From positions 1 through 28,877 of IMG/VR virus record IMGVR_UViG_3300019764_000017: a stretch of DNA of 28,877 nucleotides; one strand, 5' to 3'. The DNA is from a virus. The notes below the pieces were generated by a model. It was not told the DNA's origin and did not search any database. It worked only from the letters and a program-made list of their open reading frames with translations. Positions 15,395 to 21,839 of the stretch are shown here, in pieces (position 1 is the first letter of the stretch; every line of letters starts with the position of its first letter). A program made the translations under genes and the position numbers.

Positions 15395-15422
15395 TTGACT
15401 GTATTACAAATTGTGATATAAT
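15395..15422 (+). promoter_or_regulatory. Strong sigma70 promoter of the RNA region
   Basis: TTGACT (15395-15400), 16-bp spacer, perfect TATAAT (15417-15422), and TG at 15414-15415 giving an extended -10. A second TATAAT lies at 15431-15436. It is the closest to consensus in the window and points at the structured RNA and tRNAs. Confidence 0.85.
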
Positions 15423-15427
15423 TCGTA

Positions 15428-15870
15428 TTGTATAATTTGGATGCAACAAAACGGAATTCTCAATTAAAGACCCCTGTTGAGTTTCTGTTAAAAGACTTAG
15501 GTGCGCTAACACTCTAAGCAACGAGAACCTGCACTGCCTTCCCAGTGCGGGTTTTCACCATTAACCAGTAATGGTTGTTGGAATCTCGCTGTGAAGCGAC
15601 ATAGCACAGATAGTCCCTGTTTTATCTGTGACGGCTTGGAGTGCGCCAACACTCGCAAGCCACTTAGCCGACCTGAGGCGGCGCTGCTTTACCTCAGGAT
15701 GTATTCGAATGGTGGTTGTAGCAGCTATCATCCTAATACAGTGAATGCGCAGGCTGATGCGTTACAAGATAGCGGCAATAACTCTGTAAGGCCCACGTGG
15801 CAGGACGTAATCCCGCAATGCCGGAGATCAGTACCGGCCACTGTATTACCGATACGTGGATTCCAGTTTC
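15428..15870 (+). ncRNA. Candidate large structured RNA upstream of the tRNAs
   Basis: About 440 nt with no credible gene between a strong promoter and tRNA-Met. Self-complementary segments follow one another almost without gaps: 15496-15518; 15526-15553 (11 bp including one G-T); 15557-15575 (7 bp); 15586-15599 (TCGCT-GTGA-AGCGA, a GNRA tetraloop); 15605-15630 (8 bp); 15633-15661; 15672-15698 (7 bp). A 10-bp perfect helix joins 15734-15743 to 15839-15848 and encloses hairpins at 15744-15763, 15799-15822 and 15820-15838 (the last two share bases and are alternatives). The hairpins at 15496 and 15633 have matching loops (CGCTAA, CGCCAA) closed by GTG/CAC. Large ornate RNAs (GOLLD, ROOL) are known next to phage tRNA genes; membership in either class is not shown. 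The 15526 hairpin with TTTT could alternatively end a 125-nt small RNA. Confidence 0.6.
15526..15555 (+). terminator. Terminator-like hairpin inside the RNA region
   Basis: An 11-bp stem (one T-G pair, loop CCTTCC) followed by TTTT. It may terminate part of the transcripts from the 15395 promoter, giving a short RNA, or simply be one helix of the larger fold. Confidence 0.5.
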
Positions 15871-15948
15871 GCGCCAATAGCATAATAGGTTAATGCAGTC
15901 GCCTCATAAGCGGAAGAAGGAGCGGTTCGAATCCGCCTTGGCGCACCA
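15871..15948 (+). tRNA. tRNA-Met (anticodon CAT)
   Basis: Acceptor stem GCGCCAA/TTGGCGC, D stem GCAT/ATGC, anticodon loop CTCATAA with CAT at 15905-15907, T arm GCGG-TTCGAAT-CCGC, discriminator A and encoded CCA ending at 15948. The anticodon stem has four pairs plus a G-A mismatch at its top. CAT could be elongator Met, or Ile2 if the C is modified to lysidine; the first pair G-C argues against an initiator tRNA. Confidence 0.85.
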
Positions 15949-15955
15949 TTTTACT

Positions 15956-16096
15956 GTTTCAGTAGCTCAGCGGTTAGAGTGCATCTTGCATATGATGGGT
16001 GAAAAGGCCCGAAAAAACAGGCAAGTTTGGGAAAAGGCAGCGCTGCCCGATTACCTAGAAAAATGGCCGTGGGTTCAAATCCCACCTGAAACACCA
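15956..16096 (+). tRNA. Abnormal tRNA-like gene with a 71-nt variable region
   Basis: Acceptor GTTTCAG (15956-15962) pairs perfectly with CTGAAAC (16086-16092), followed by A and encoded CCA. D arm GCTC..GAGT and T arm GTGGG-TTCAAAT-CCCAC are intact. The anticodon arm is irregular: CATC/GATG enclose 8 nt (TTGCATAT), so the anticodon (GCA or TGC) is unclear. Between 15998 and 16068 lie 71 nt where 4-24 are usual. They can fold into one long arm: GGCC/GGCC (16006, 16065), AGG/CCT (16019, 16054), TTGGG/CCCGA (16027, 16046). Because acceptor halves match each other and nothing else nearby, this is one gene with an insertion, not two tRNAs. It may be a decayed tRNA or a specialised RNA. Confidence 0.65.
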
Positions 16097-16100
16097 TTAC

Positions 16101-16177
16101 GCGCATATAGCTCAATTGGATAGAGCATCGGTCTTCTACACCGAGTGTTGCAGGTTCGAGTACTGCTAAGCGCACCA
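16101..16177 (+). tRNA. tRNA-Arg (anticodon TCT)
   Basis: Acceptor GCGCATA/TAAGCGC with one A-A mismatch, D stem GCTC/GAGC, anticodon stem TCGGT/ACCGA (perfect) with loop CTTCTAC and anticodon TCT at 16135-16137, T arm GCAGG-TTCGAGT-ACTGC with one mismatch at the loop, and encoded CCA at 16175-16177. It reads AGA/AGG, which are rare in many enteric hosts but frequent in AT-rich phage genes. Confidence 0.88.
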
Positions 16178-16208
16178 CTCCCCATTGAAATCAGCATCAA
16201 AAAAAAGC

Positions 16209-16237
16209 TTGCATTCATGATATGCATGATAGATAAT
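16209..16237 (+). promoter_or_regulatory. Sigma70-type promoter after the tRNAs
   Basis: TTGCAT (16209-16214) and GATAAT (16232-16237), 17-bp spacer. The RNA would carry CCTGT (16241-16245) able to pair with ACAGG (16264-16268), which overlaps the ribosome-binding site AGGTGA of the next gene; translation may thus be damped. Confidence 0.6.
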
Positions 16238-16275
16238 AGCCCTGTCTTAAAGAATTAACAAAAACAGGTGATGCA

Positions 16276-16482
16276 ATGAACTATCAAGAATACCAACAAT
16301 TAAAGGCAACTAAAGACAACTTAAGTGTGCGCTTAGACACACTGGCGAAAAAATATAATTCAGACCAGCTCACAATTGACTGCACAAAAATGACGGAACA
16401 AGATTATAATTTATATATTGCCATTGATTCTGAATTAGAAAAAACAAAGGAAACGATGAGCAATTATTATGGTTTGGTGTAG
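16276..16482 (+). CDS. Small unknown protein (68 aa), coiled coil
   Basis: ATG 16276 follows AGGTGA with good spacing. The product is helical and hydrophilic, with heptad-like stretches (YQQLKATKDNLSVRLDTLAK and AIDSELEKTKETMSN). No membrane segment or enzymatic motif. It has its own promoter and is followed by a hairpin at 16604, so it forms a small independent unit between the tRNAs and nrdA. Confidence 0.65.
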   Translation: MNYQEYQQLKATKDNLSVRLDTLAKKYNSDQLTIDCTKMTEQDYNLYIAIDSELEKTKETMSNYYGLV

Positions 16483-16523
16483 GTATAAAAATAGAGGAGT
16501 ACTATGAAAAATATTTTGCCGGA

Positions 16524-16673
16524 ATGCCTCAAAGTCAGTTTGATGAATATCTTAAAATGCTAGATTATTACACAGATCAGTATAGTACAAAACTGTACAT
16601 CGCAGGGAGCCTATTGGCTCCCTATCTTGTTGCAATACTCTCCAAAATGCTATACTATCAGGCCCGTCATTAA
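16524..16673 (+). CDS. Doubtful small membrane protein (49 aa)
   Basis: An open frame from ATG 16524 encodes MPQSQFDEYLKMLDYYTDQ followed by a hydrophobic segment (LYIAGSLLAPYLVAILSKML). The frame stays open upstream (IEEYYEKYFAG) but has no usable start there, and the good ribosome-binding site AGAGGAG points at ATG 16504 in another frame, which stops after 19 codons. A terminator-like hairpin and the nrdA promoter lie inside its 3' half. It may be a remnant with a frameshift, or not a gene. Confidence 0.25.
   Translation: MPQSQFDEYLKMLDYYTDQYSTKLYIAGSLLAPYLVAILSKMLYYQARH
16604..16630 (+). terminator. Strong hairpin with weak T tract before nrdA
   Basis: AGGGAGCC (16604-16611) pairs fully with GGCTCCCT (16616-16623), loop TATT, followed by ATCTTGT. 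The stem is excellent but the T tract is poor, so termination may be partial. Confidence 0.5.
16627..16656 (+). promoter_or_regulatory. Promoter of nrdA (extended -10)
   Basis: TGCTATACT at 16648-16656, with TTGTTG at 16627-16632 (18-bp spacer) or TTGCAA at 16630-16635 (15-bp) as possible -35. The nonamer is identical to that before the DUF5675 gene. Confidence 0.6.
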
Positions 16674-16691
16674 CTAACACGGAAAAATTAC

Positions 16692-19600
16692 ATGACTATA
16701 TTCGTTACTAAGCGCAACGGAGATCGTGAGGCGCTTGATTTGGATAAAATTCACAAGGTTATCAATTGGGGATCAGAAGGGCTTAATGTTTCTGTTTCTC
16801 AGGTTGAGCTTAAAGCTAATCCGCACTTCGTTGACGGAATCAAAACATCTGATATCCATAAGACGCTGGTTAAGTCTGCTGCCGACTTGATTACAGAATG
16901 GGAGCCCGACTATTCACTACTAGCCGCGCGCTTGGCTGTGTTCGATCTTCGTAAGCGATCGTTCGGTCAGTACACGCCGCCAGATTTGTATCAGCATGTT
17001 GATCACCTAGTGGGTAAAGGTATCTACGACAAGCACATCGTAGAGGATTACACAGCTAGCGAGATTACGGAGTTAAGCGAACATATTGATCATGATCGTG
17101 ACCTGAGTTTTCACTATGCCGCTGTTAAGCAGTGGGAAGGCAAATACCTAGTTCAAGACCGCACTAATGGCACTATCTACGAATCGCCACAGCAAGCTTA
17201 CATGTTGATTGCTATGTGCTTGTTCGCATCCGAGCCTAAAGATAAGCGTATGGACTACGTTAAGCGGTTCTATGATGCTGTCTCGTTGCACAAGCTATCA
17301 TTGCCAACGCCTATCATGGCAGGTGTGCGAACACCTACGCGACAGTTTAGCTCATGCACTCTGATAGAGTCAGGCGATAGTATTGATTCAATCAACGCAA
17401 CAGCGGCATCTATTGTTAAATACGTGTCTCAGCGCGCAGGAATTGGAGTTAATGCGGGTAGTATTCGTGCCATTGGTAGTCCGATTCGTAATGGTGAGGC
17501 GTTTCATACGGGTTGCATCCCGTTTTATAAGCACTTCCAAACGGCGGTCAAGTCTTGCTCGCAAGGTGGTGTGCGTGGTGGTGCGGCGACACTGTTTTAT
17601 CCATTGTGGCACTTAGAGGCTGAGTCGCTTTTGGTGCTAAAGAACAATCGAGGCACTGACGAGAACCGTGTCCGTCATATGGATTATGGCGTGCAATTGA
17701 ATAAGCTCATGTATCAGCGCTTGGTCAAAGGTGGAAATATTACGCTGTTTAGCCCTCACGATGTAAAAGGGCTGTATGATGCATTTTTTGCTGATCAAGA
17801 TGAGTTCGAGCGATTGTATATTCAAGCCGAAAACGACCCAAGCATTCGCAAGAAGACGATAAAAGCCGTTGATCTGTTTAGTTCGTTAATGTCTGAGCGC
17901 GCATCTACGGGCCGTATCTATATTCAAAACGTTGACCATTGTAACACCCATAGCCCGTTCGATCCGGATGTTGCTCCGGTTAGGCAGAGTAATTTGTGTG
18001 TTGCTCCTGAAACAATGATTCTAACTGATTCCGGATACTACCCAATATCTGATCTTGAAAACGAGCAAGTGAATGTCTGGAACGGAGAAGAGTTCTCAGA
18101 AACAGTTGTTGTGAAAACTGGAGAGAACCAAAAGTTAATTACAGTTAATACAAATAGTACAAAATCAATTGATTGTACCGAGTATCATAAGTTTTATGTT
18201 GCTCTGGGGTATACTGGTAAGTACGTGGAAAAACGGGCTTTTGAGTTAAAATCAGGAGATAAGTTAATTAAGTTTGATTTGCCAGTGATTCACGGCAAAA
18301 AAACTCTTGAAAACGCATACACAAACGGAATGTTCACGGCTGATGGTTGTTATGATGGCGGAAGAAACAAGCTGTATCTTTATCATGAAAAAAGAAACCT
18401 AAAACACAGGATGTCAAGTGAAATTGTATGGAAAGAGCAGGATTCTGAAAATAGAAGCTATGGGTACTGTCAAAATCTAAAAGATAAATTCTTTATTCCT
18501 GACGCATCTTATACCGTTGAAAGTCGTCTTGAATGGCTAGCTGGATACCTTGATGGAGATGGGACAATAGTAAGAAATGGATCAAATGAATCCATTCAAG
18601 CAGTTTCTATTGATTTTGAATTTTTATATGAACTTCAAATGATGCTTCAAACGCTTGGCGTACAGTCAAAGGTTGTAAAAGCAATGGAAGGTGGGTGTCG
18701 CCCTATGCCTGCAAACAACGGCACCGGCGAAAATAAAATGTTTGACTGCAAGGAAACAAAAAGAATACTTATCTCATCAAGCGGCTTGTTTAAGCTAGCC
18801 CAGTTAGGATTAAACACAAGCAGGCTTAAGTGGAACAAAAGAAAGCCGCAAAGATGTGCTGAGCAATTCATTCAAGTAGAGTCGATTGAGTATAACGGTC
18901 GTACTGATGATACGTATTGCTTTGCTGAACCAAAGCGCCACATGGGGATGTTCAACGGCATTCTGACTGGACAATGCCTTGAAATTGCCCTACCAACCAA
19001 GCCGCTAAACGACATTAACGACACTAACGGCGAGATTGCGCTTTGTACGCTGTCGGCGTTTAACTTGGGCGCTATTGGCATTGATGAGCTGCCGGAGTTG
19101 TCTGAACTGATCGTGCGCGCACTTGATAATCTACTTGACTATCAGGACTACCCGATCAAAGCCGCAGAGATAGCAGCGAAACAGCGTAGAACGCTAGGTG
19201 TTGGCGTTACTAACTTCGCTTACTTCTTAGCCAAAAACAACGTGAAATACTCGGATGGTTCTGCTAATAATTTGGTTCACCGTTGGTTTGAAGCGATTCA
19301 ATACAGCTTACTAAAAGCATCTAACGAACTAGCGAAAGAAAAAGGCGCTTGCGGACTGTTTGGCGACACTCGCTATAGCGTGGGTATTGCCCCTCACGAC
19401 ACGTCCAAGCCGGAAGTCGACGCGCTACACAGCGAGCCGCTGCATCTGGACTGGGATAGCCTTATGTTTGACATTGCGAAAGACGGGCTGCGCAATAGTA
19501 CGCTAACAGCTATTATGCCTTGCGAGACATCTAGCCAGATTACTAACTCAACGAACGGCATCGAGCCGCCACGAGGTTATGTGTCTGTTAAGTTAAGCAA

Positions 19601-19916
19601 GGACGGCATATTAAAGCAAGTTGTTCCTGAGTTCGCTGAGATGTTCGATAAGTATGAGTTGTTATGGGATATTCCAAACAACAAAGGATACCTTGAGTTA
19701 GTCGCTATCATGCAGAAATTCGTTGATCAGTCGATTAGCGCAAACACTAACTACGATCCTGCGCGGTTTGAGAATGGTAAAGTGCCTATGAAGCTTCTGC
19801 TATCAGACCTGCTCACAGCGTATAAAAACGGCGTGAAAACGCTGTATTATCACAATACTCGAGATGGGCAGGGCAATGAAGATGATGGATGTGAATCTGG
19901 GGCTTGTAAACTCTGA
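16692..19916 (+). CDS. nrdA: Ribonucleotide reductase class Ia alpha subunit, intein-containing
   Basis: Reduces ribonucleoside diphosphates to dNDPs together with NrdB. The precursor has 1074 residues; without the 326-residue intein (436-761) the extein is 748, near the 761 of E. coli NrdA, which it resembles throughout. It has an N-terminal ATP cone (VTKRNGDREALDLDKIHKVI), Cys222 in FSSCTLIES, the radical cysteine (C762 of the precursor) in C-LEIALPTKPLND, Cys785 in ALCTLSAF, two tyrosines of the radical path in the C-terminal KTLYYHNTRDG, and the shuttle cysteines in the final CESGACKL. The segment before the C-terminal pair is shorter than in E. coli. Without splicing, the active site would be interrupted. 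A terminator follows at 19934. Confidence 0.97.
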   Translation: MTIFVTKRNGDREALDLDKIHKVINWGSEGLNVSVSQVELKANPHFVDGIKTSDIHKTLVKSAADLITEWEPDYSLLAARLAVFDLRKRSFGQYTPPDLYQHVDHLVGKGIYDKHIVEDYTASEITELSEHIDHDRDLSFHYAAVKQWEGKYLVQDRTNGTIYESPQQAYMLIAMCLFASEPKDKRMDYVKRFYDAVSLHKLSLPTPIMAGVRTPTRQFSSCTLIESGDSIDSINATAASIVKYVSQRAGIGVNAGSIRAIGSPIRNGEAFHTGCIPFYKHFQTAVKSCSQGGVRGGAATLFYPLWHLEAESLLVLKNNRGTDENRVRHMDYGVQLNKLMYQRLVKGGNITLFSPHDVKGLYDAFFADQDEFERLYIQAENDPSIRKKTIKAVDLFSSLMSERASTGRIYIQNVDHCNTHSPFDPDVAPVRQSNLCVAPETMILTDSGYYPISDLENEQVNVWNGEEFSETVVVKTGENQKLITVNTNSTKSIDCTEYHKFYVALGYTGKYVEKRAFELKSGDKLIKFDLPVIHGKKTLENAYTNGMFTADGCYDGGRNKLYLYHEKRNLKHRMSSEIVWKEQDSENRSYGYCQNLKDKFFIPDASYTVESRLEWLAGYLDGDGTIVRNGSNESIQAVSIDFEFLYELQMMLQTLGVQSKVVKAMEGGCRPMPANNGTGENKMFDCKETKRILISSSGLFKLAQLGLNTSRLKWNKRKPQRCAEQFIQVESIEYNGRTDDTYCFAEPKRHMGMFNGILTGQCLEIALPTKPLNDINDTNGEIALCTLSAFNLGAIGIDELPELSELIVRALDNLLDYQDYPIKAAEIAAKQRRTLGVGVTNFAYFLAKNNVKYSDGSANNLVHRWFEAIQYSLLKASNELAKEKGACGLFGDTRYSVGIAPHDTSKPEVDALHSEPLHLDWDSLMFDIAKDGLRNSTLTAIMPCETSSQITNSTNGIEPPRGYVSVKLSKDGILKQVVPEFAEMFDKYELLWDIPNNKGYLELVAIMQKFVDQSISANTNYDPARFENGKVPMKLLLSDLLTAYKNGVKTLYYHNTRDGQGNEDDGCESGACKL
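17997..18974 (+). other. Intein with LAGLIDADG homing endonuclease, inserted before the NrdA radical cysteine
   Basis: 326 residues. It begins with Cys1 (CVAPETMILTDSGYYPI, block A) right after extein QSNL; block B is DCTEYHKFYV with His64; two LAGLIDADG-type motifs are NGMFTADG (about 110-117) and WLAGYLDGDG (180-189), so a DOD homing endonuclease is probably present; block F/G is DTYCFAEPKRHMGMFNGIL then TGQ. The last two residues are Gly-Gln, where His-Asn is usual. The +1 extein residue is the catalytic cysteine equal to E. coli C439. Inteins ending in Gln are known, but loss of the penultimate His too makes splicing efficiency uncertain. The coding sequence looks more A+T-rich than the flanking exteins. 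Confidence 0.95.
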
Positions 19917-19932
19917 TCATAGGTAGTAATAT
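19904..19932 (+). promoter_or_regulatory. Possible promoter overlapping the nrdA terminator
   Basis: TTGTAA (19904-19909) and TAATAT (19927-19932) with a 17-bp spacer, both 4 of 6 to consensus. The -10 ends one base before the terminator stem begins, and the expected start (about 19939) is inside its 5' arm. Confidence 0.45.
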
Positions 19933-19933
19933 A

Positions 19934-19959
19934 AGCCCTATCAGTTGATGGGGCTTTTT
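19934..19959 (+). terminator. Rho-independent terminator after nrdA
   Basis: AGCCCTATCA (19934-19943) pairs with TGATGGGGCT (19946-19955) with one T-G pair, then TTTTT to 19959. Confidence 0.85.
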
Positions 19960-19977
19960 AATTAGTGGGAGAATAAA

Positions 19978-20313
19978 GTGGACAATACAATACTAAACAA
20001 GTTTTTAGATAGTTTCTCAGATCATCCGGAAAAGTGGAGTGTGCAGGGTGTAGTCGCAAGTAAATTCCTTAAATTAGTTAACGATAAAGGCTTATCGATT
20101 TGTGTTGCATTAAAAAACAAGACGTTTAATCAGAATGGATTTATTCATATCATTAACATTGATCTAGTAATTATAGTCAATGGTAAGTTCAAGCATGAAT
20201 TTGAAATACCGGTTACTGATGAAAACGGAACGCACTTTCTAGCAGACTTTGTGCAAGAAAACATCAACAGACAATACAGATCAGACCTGAAAGAAATTGA
20301 GGCTTTGTTATGA
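19978..20313 (+). CDS. Unknown protein between nrdA and nrdB (111 aa), paralogue 1
   Basis: GTG start at 19978 with GGGAG upstream. The N-terminus (ILNKFLDSFSDHPEKWSV) is shared with the next gene, and a 19-nt identical stretch is present at 19998-20016 and 20327-20345. The remainder looks alpha/beta (SICVALKNKTFNQNGFIHII, DLVIIVNGKFKHEFEIPV). No recognised motif. Being placed between the two reductase subunit genes, it may have been inserted by chance, or modulate the enzyme. Confidence 0.7.
   Translation: MDNTILNKFLDSFSDHPEKWSVQGVVASKFLKLVNDKGLSICVALKNKTFNQNGFIHIINIDLVIIVNGKFKHEFEIPVTDENGTHFLADFVQENINRQYRSDLKEIEALL
19998..20016 (+). repeat. 19-nt direct repeat, copy 1
   Basis: CAAGTTTTTAGATAGTTTC, exactly repeated at 20327-20345; it codes for the shared KFLDSF. 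Confidence 0.9.
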
Positions 20314-20708
20314 GTGATCTAGTAGGCAAGTTTTTAGATAGTTTCCTAGGGATCACTGATAAATGGGATCTAGTTGATCCGCCACCGCTTGACAAATCTG
20401 ATTTTAGATTTAGGCAAACAGACTGGTTTTGTGTAAAAAACACAAATGAAGTATATGTAAAAATATTGATAGAAACTGATCCACTATATAGCTACAGTTC
20501 CATTAATATGGAAGATTATGATATGTTTTTTTCTATTGATATTAATGCAATTCCTGATATTAATTCTTCTGAGTTGATAGATAAAGCAATGCATAAAGAA
20601 GAACACATATATTTATGCGAGTATATGAAAAACTATCTTTCAATGAGTGCAGATAATGCCTATGTAAGCGAGCTGCGCAAGCTAAACGAGGTCATGGCAA
20701 AGATATGA
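20310..20708 (+). CDS. Unknown protein between nrdA and nrdB (132 aa), paralogue 2
   Basis: ATGA overlap with the preceding stop; GAGG 8 nt upstream. The N-terminus [17 protein letters not shown] matches that of paralogue 1, followed by a similar pattern of an aromatic-rich strand region ([20 protein letters not shown]) and an acidic helical end. The pair arose by tandem duplication and diverged strongly after the first 25 residues. Its stop overlaps the nrdB start. Confidence 0.7.
   Translation: MSDLVGKFLDSFLGITDKWDLVDPPPLDKSDFRFRQTDWFCVKNTNEVYVKILIETDPLYSYSSINMEDYDMFFSIDINAIPDINSSELIDKAMHKEEHIYLCEYMKNYLSMSADNAYVSELRKLNEVMAKI
20327..20345 (+). repeat. 19-nt direct repeat, copy 2
   Basis: Second exact copy of 19998-20016, in the downstream paralogue. 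Confidence 0.9.
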
Positions 20709-21778
20709 CAGTATTCAACAAAAAACACTTTGATGCTACGAGAGAGCCTATGTTCTTCGGCGAACAGGTTAACGTGGCGAGGTATGATCAACAGCGTTAC
20801 CCGATCTTTGAGAAGCTTATCGAGAAGCAGCTTTCTTTCTTTTGGCGACCGGAAGAGGTTGATCTGTCTAAAGACCGCATCGACTTTGCAGCGCTACCGT
20901 CGCATGAGCAGCATATATTCCTGAGTAACCTAAAGTATCAGACGCTACTCGACTCAGTACAGGGCCGTTCGCCTAATCTTGCGTTATTGCCCATCGTGTC
21001 AGTTCCCGAGCTTGAAACGTGGCTAGAAACATGGGCGTTCAGCGAGACTATCCACAGCCGGTCGTATACTCATATCGTGCGCAACGTGATGAACGATCCT
21101 AGCGCCGTGTTCGACTCGATCATGTCAGATACTGAGATAATGAAACGTGCCGACTCGGTAGCGCATTATTATGATGATCTGATTGATGATGTTAGATCTG
21201 GATGTTTCACTCGAGATACTAAGAAAAAGCTATACTTGTGCTTGATGTCGGTCAACATCCTTGAGGCGATTCGGTTCTACGTGTCATTTGCTTGCTCGTT
21301 CGCGTTTGCTGAGCGCGCAGTCATGGAAGGTAACGCTAAGATCATTAAGCTAATTGCGCGCGATGAGGCATTGCATCTGTCAGGGACTCAGCACATGATC
21401 AACATCCTGCGACTAGGCGAAGATGATCCAGAGTTTCGAGATATTGCAGAAGAGTCTCGAGCTGAATGCGTTCAGATGTTTGAGGACGCAGCGAGGCAAG
21501 AGAAAGATTGGGCGCGGTATTTGTTTAAGGATGGTTCTATGATCGGGCTAAACACTGAAATACTATCGCAATACGTTGATCATATTACAGCGCAAAGAAT
21601 GACGGCTGTTGGTTTAGGAGATGGTAAGACCTACCAGAATCCTATACCGTGGATTAACAACTGGCTACAGTCAGACAATGTGCAAGTAGCGCCGCAAGAG
21701 TCAGAGATTAGCTCGTACCTTGTTGGACAGATAGACAACTGTATGTCTGATGGTGATTTTGACGGGTTTGATATTTAG
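20705..21778 (+). CDS. nrdB: Ribonucleotide reductase class Ia beta subunit
   Basis: A 357-residue R2 subunit that forms the di-iron tyrosyl radical used by NrdA. Metal ligands are visible: D83 in [11 protein letters not shown]114 and H117 in [11 protein letters not shown], further ligands in the helices ending EAIRFYVSF and in [14 protein letters not shown] (E and H). The radical tyrosine is Y121 in SRSYTHI, matching E. coli Y122. It is slightly shorter than E. coli NrdB (376). It is coupled by a 4-nt overlap to the small gene upstream. A promoter for the next unit starts 3 nt after its stop. Confidence 0.97.
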   Translation: MTVFNKKHFDATREPMFFGEQVNVARYDQQRYPIFEKLIEKQLSFFWRPEEVDLSKDRIDFAALPSHEQHIFLSNLKYQTLLDSVQGRSPNLALLPIVSVPELETWLETWAFSETIHSRSYTHIVRNVMNDPSAVFDSIMSDTEIMKRADSVAHYYDDLIDDVRSGCFTRDTKKKLYLCLMSVNILEAIRFYVSFACSFAFAERAVMEGNAKIIKLIARDEALHLSGTQHMINILRLGEDDPEFRDIAEESRAECVQMFEDAARQEKDWARYLFKDGSMIGLNTEILSQYVDHITAQRMTAVGLGDGKTYQNPIPWINNWLQSDNVQVAPQESEISSYLVGQIDNCMSDGDFDGFDI

Positions 21779-21781
21779 TCG

Positions 21782-21810
21782 TTGACACTACAAGCCAAGG
21801 ATGGCATTAT
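21782..21810 (+). promoter_or_regulatory. Sigma70 promoter after nrdB
   Basis: Perfect TTGACA (21782-21787), 17-bp spacer, CATTAT (21805-21810). The expected start near 21817 supports translation of the next gene from ATG 21840, not the upstream ATG 21801. Confidence 0.75.
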
Positions 21811-21839
21811 TAGCGGACTGTATTAGAGTGGTGTGGCGA

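Noticed and set aside
15591-15893. 100-codon frame from GTG 15591 in the RNA region
   Set aside because: No ribosome-binding site, it runs into tRNA-Met, and the sequence is explained better by back-to-back hairpins. A short Cys-rich protein cannot be fully excluded.
15998-16068. Group I or archaeal-type intron in the odd tRNA
   Set aside because: It is not in the anticodon loop, is too short for a group I intron and lacks a bulge-helix-bulge; a giant variable arm fits better.
15893-16123. 76-codon frame across the tRNA genes, and a minus-strand frame at 15951-16178
   Set aside because: Both are shadows of the tRNA genes, with residues such as GFEPT and PALGV-like strings that arise from T-arm sequences.
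16504-16563. 19-codon frame with a strong ribosome-binding site
   Set aside because: Too short and without protein-like character; mentioned instead as part of a possible broken gene.
21801-21839. N-terminal extension of the 123-aa gene
   Set aside because: The promoter -10 lies within it, and there is no ribosome-binding site before ATG 21801.
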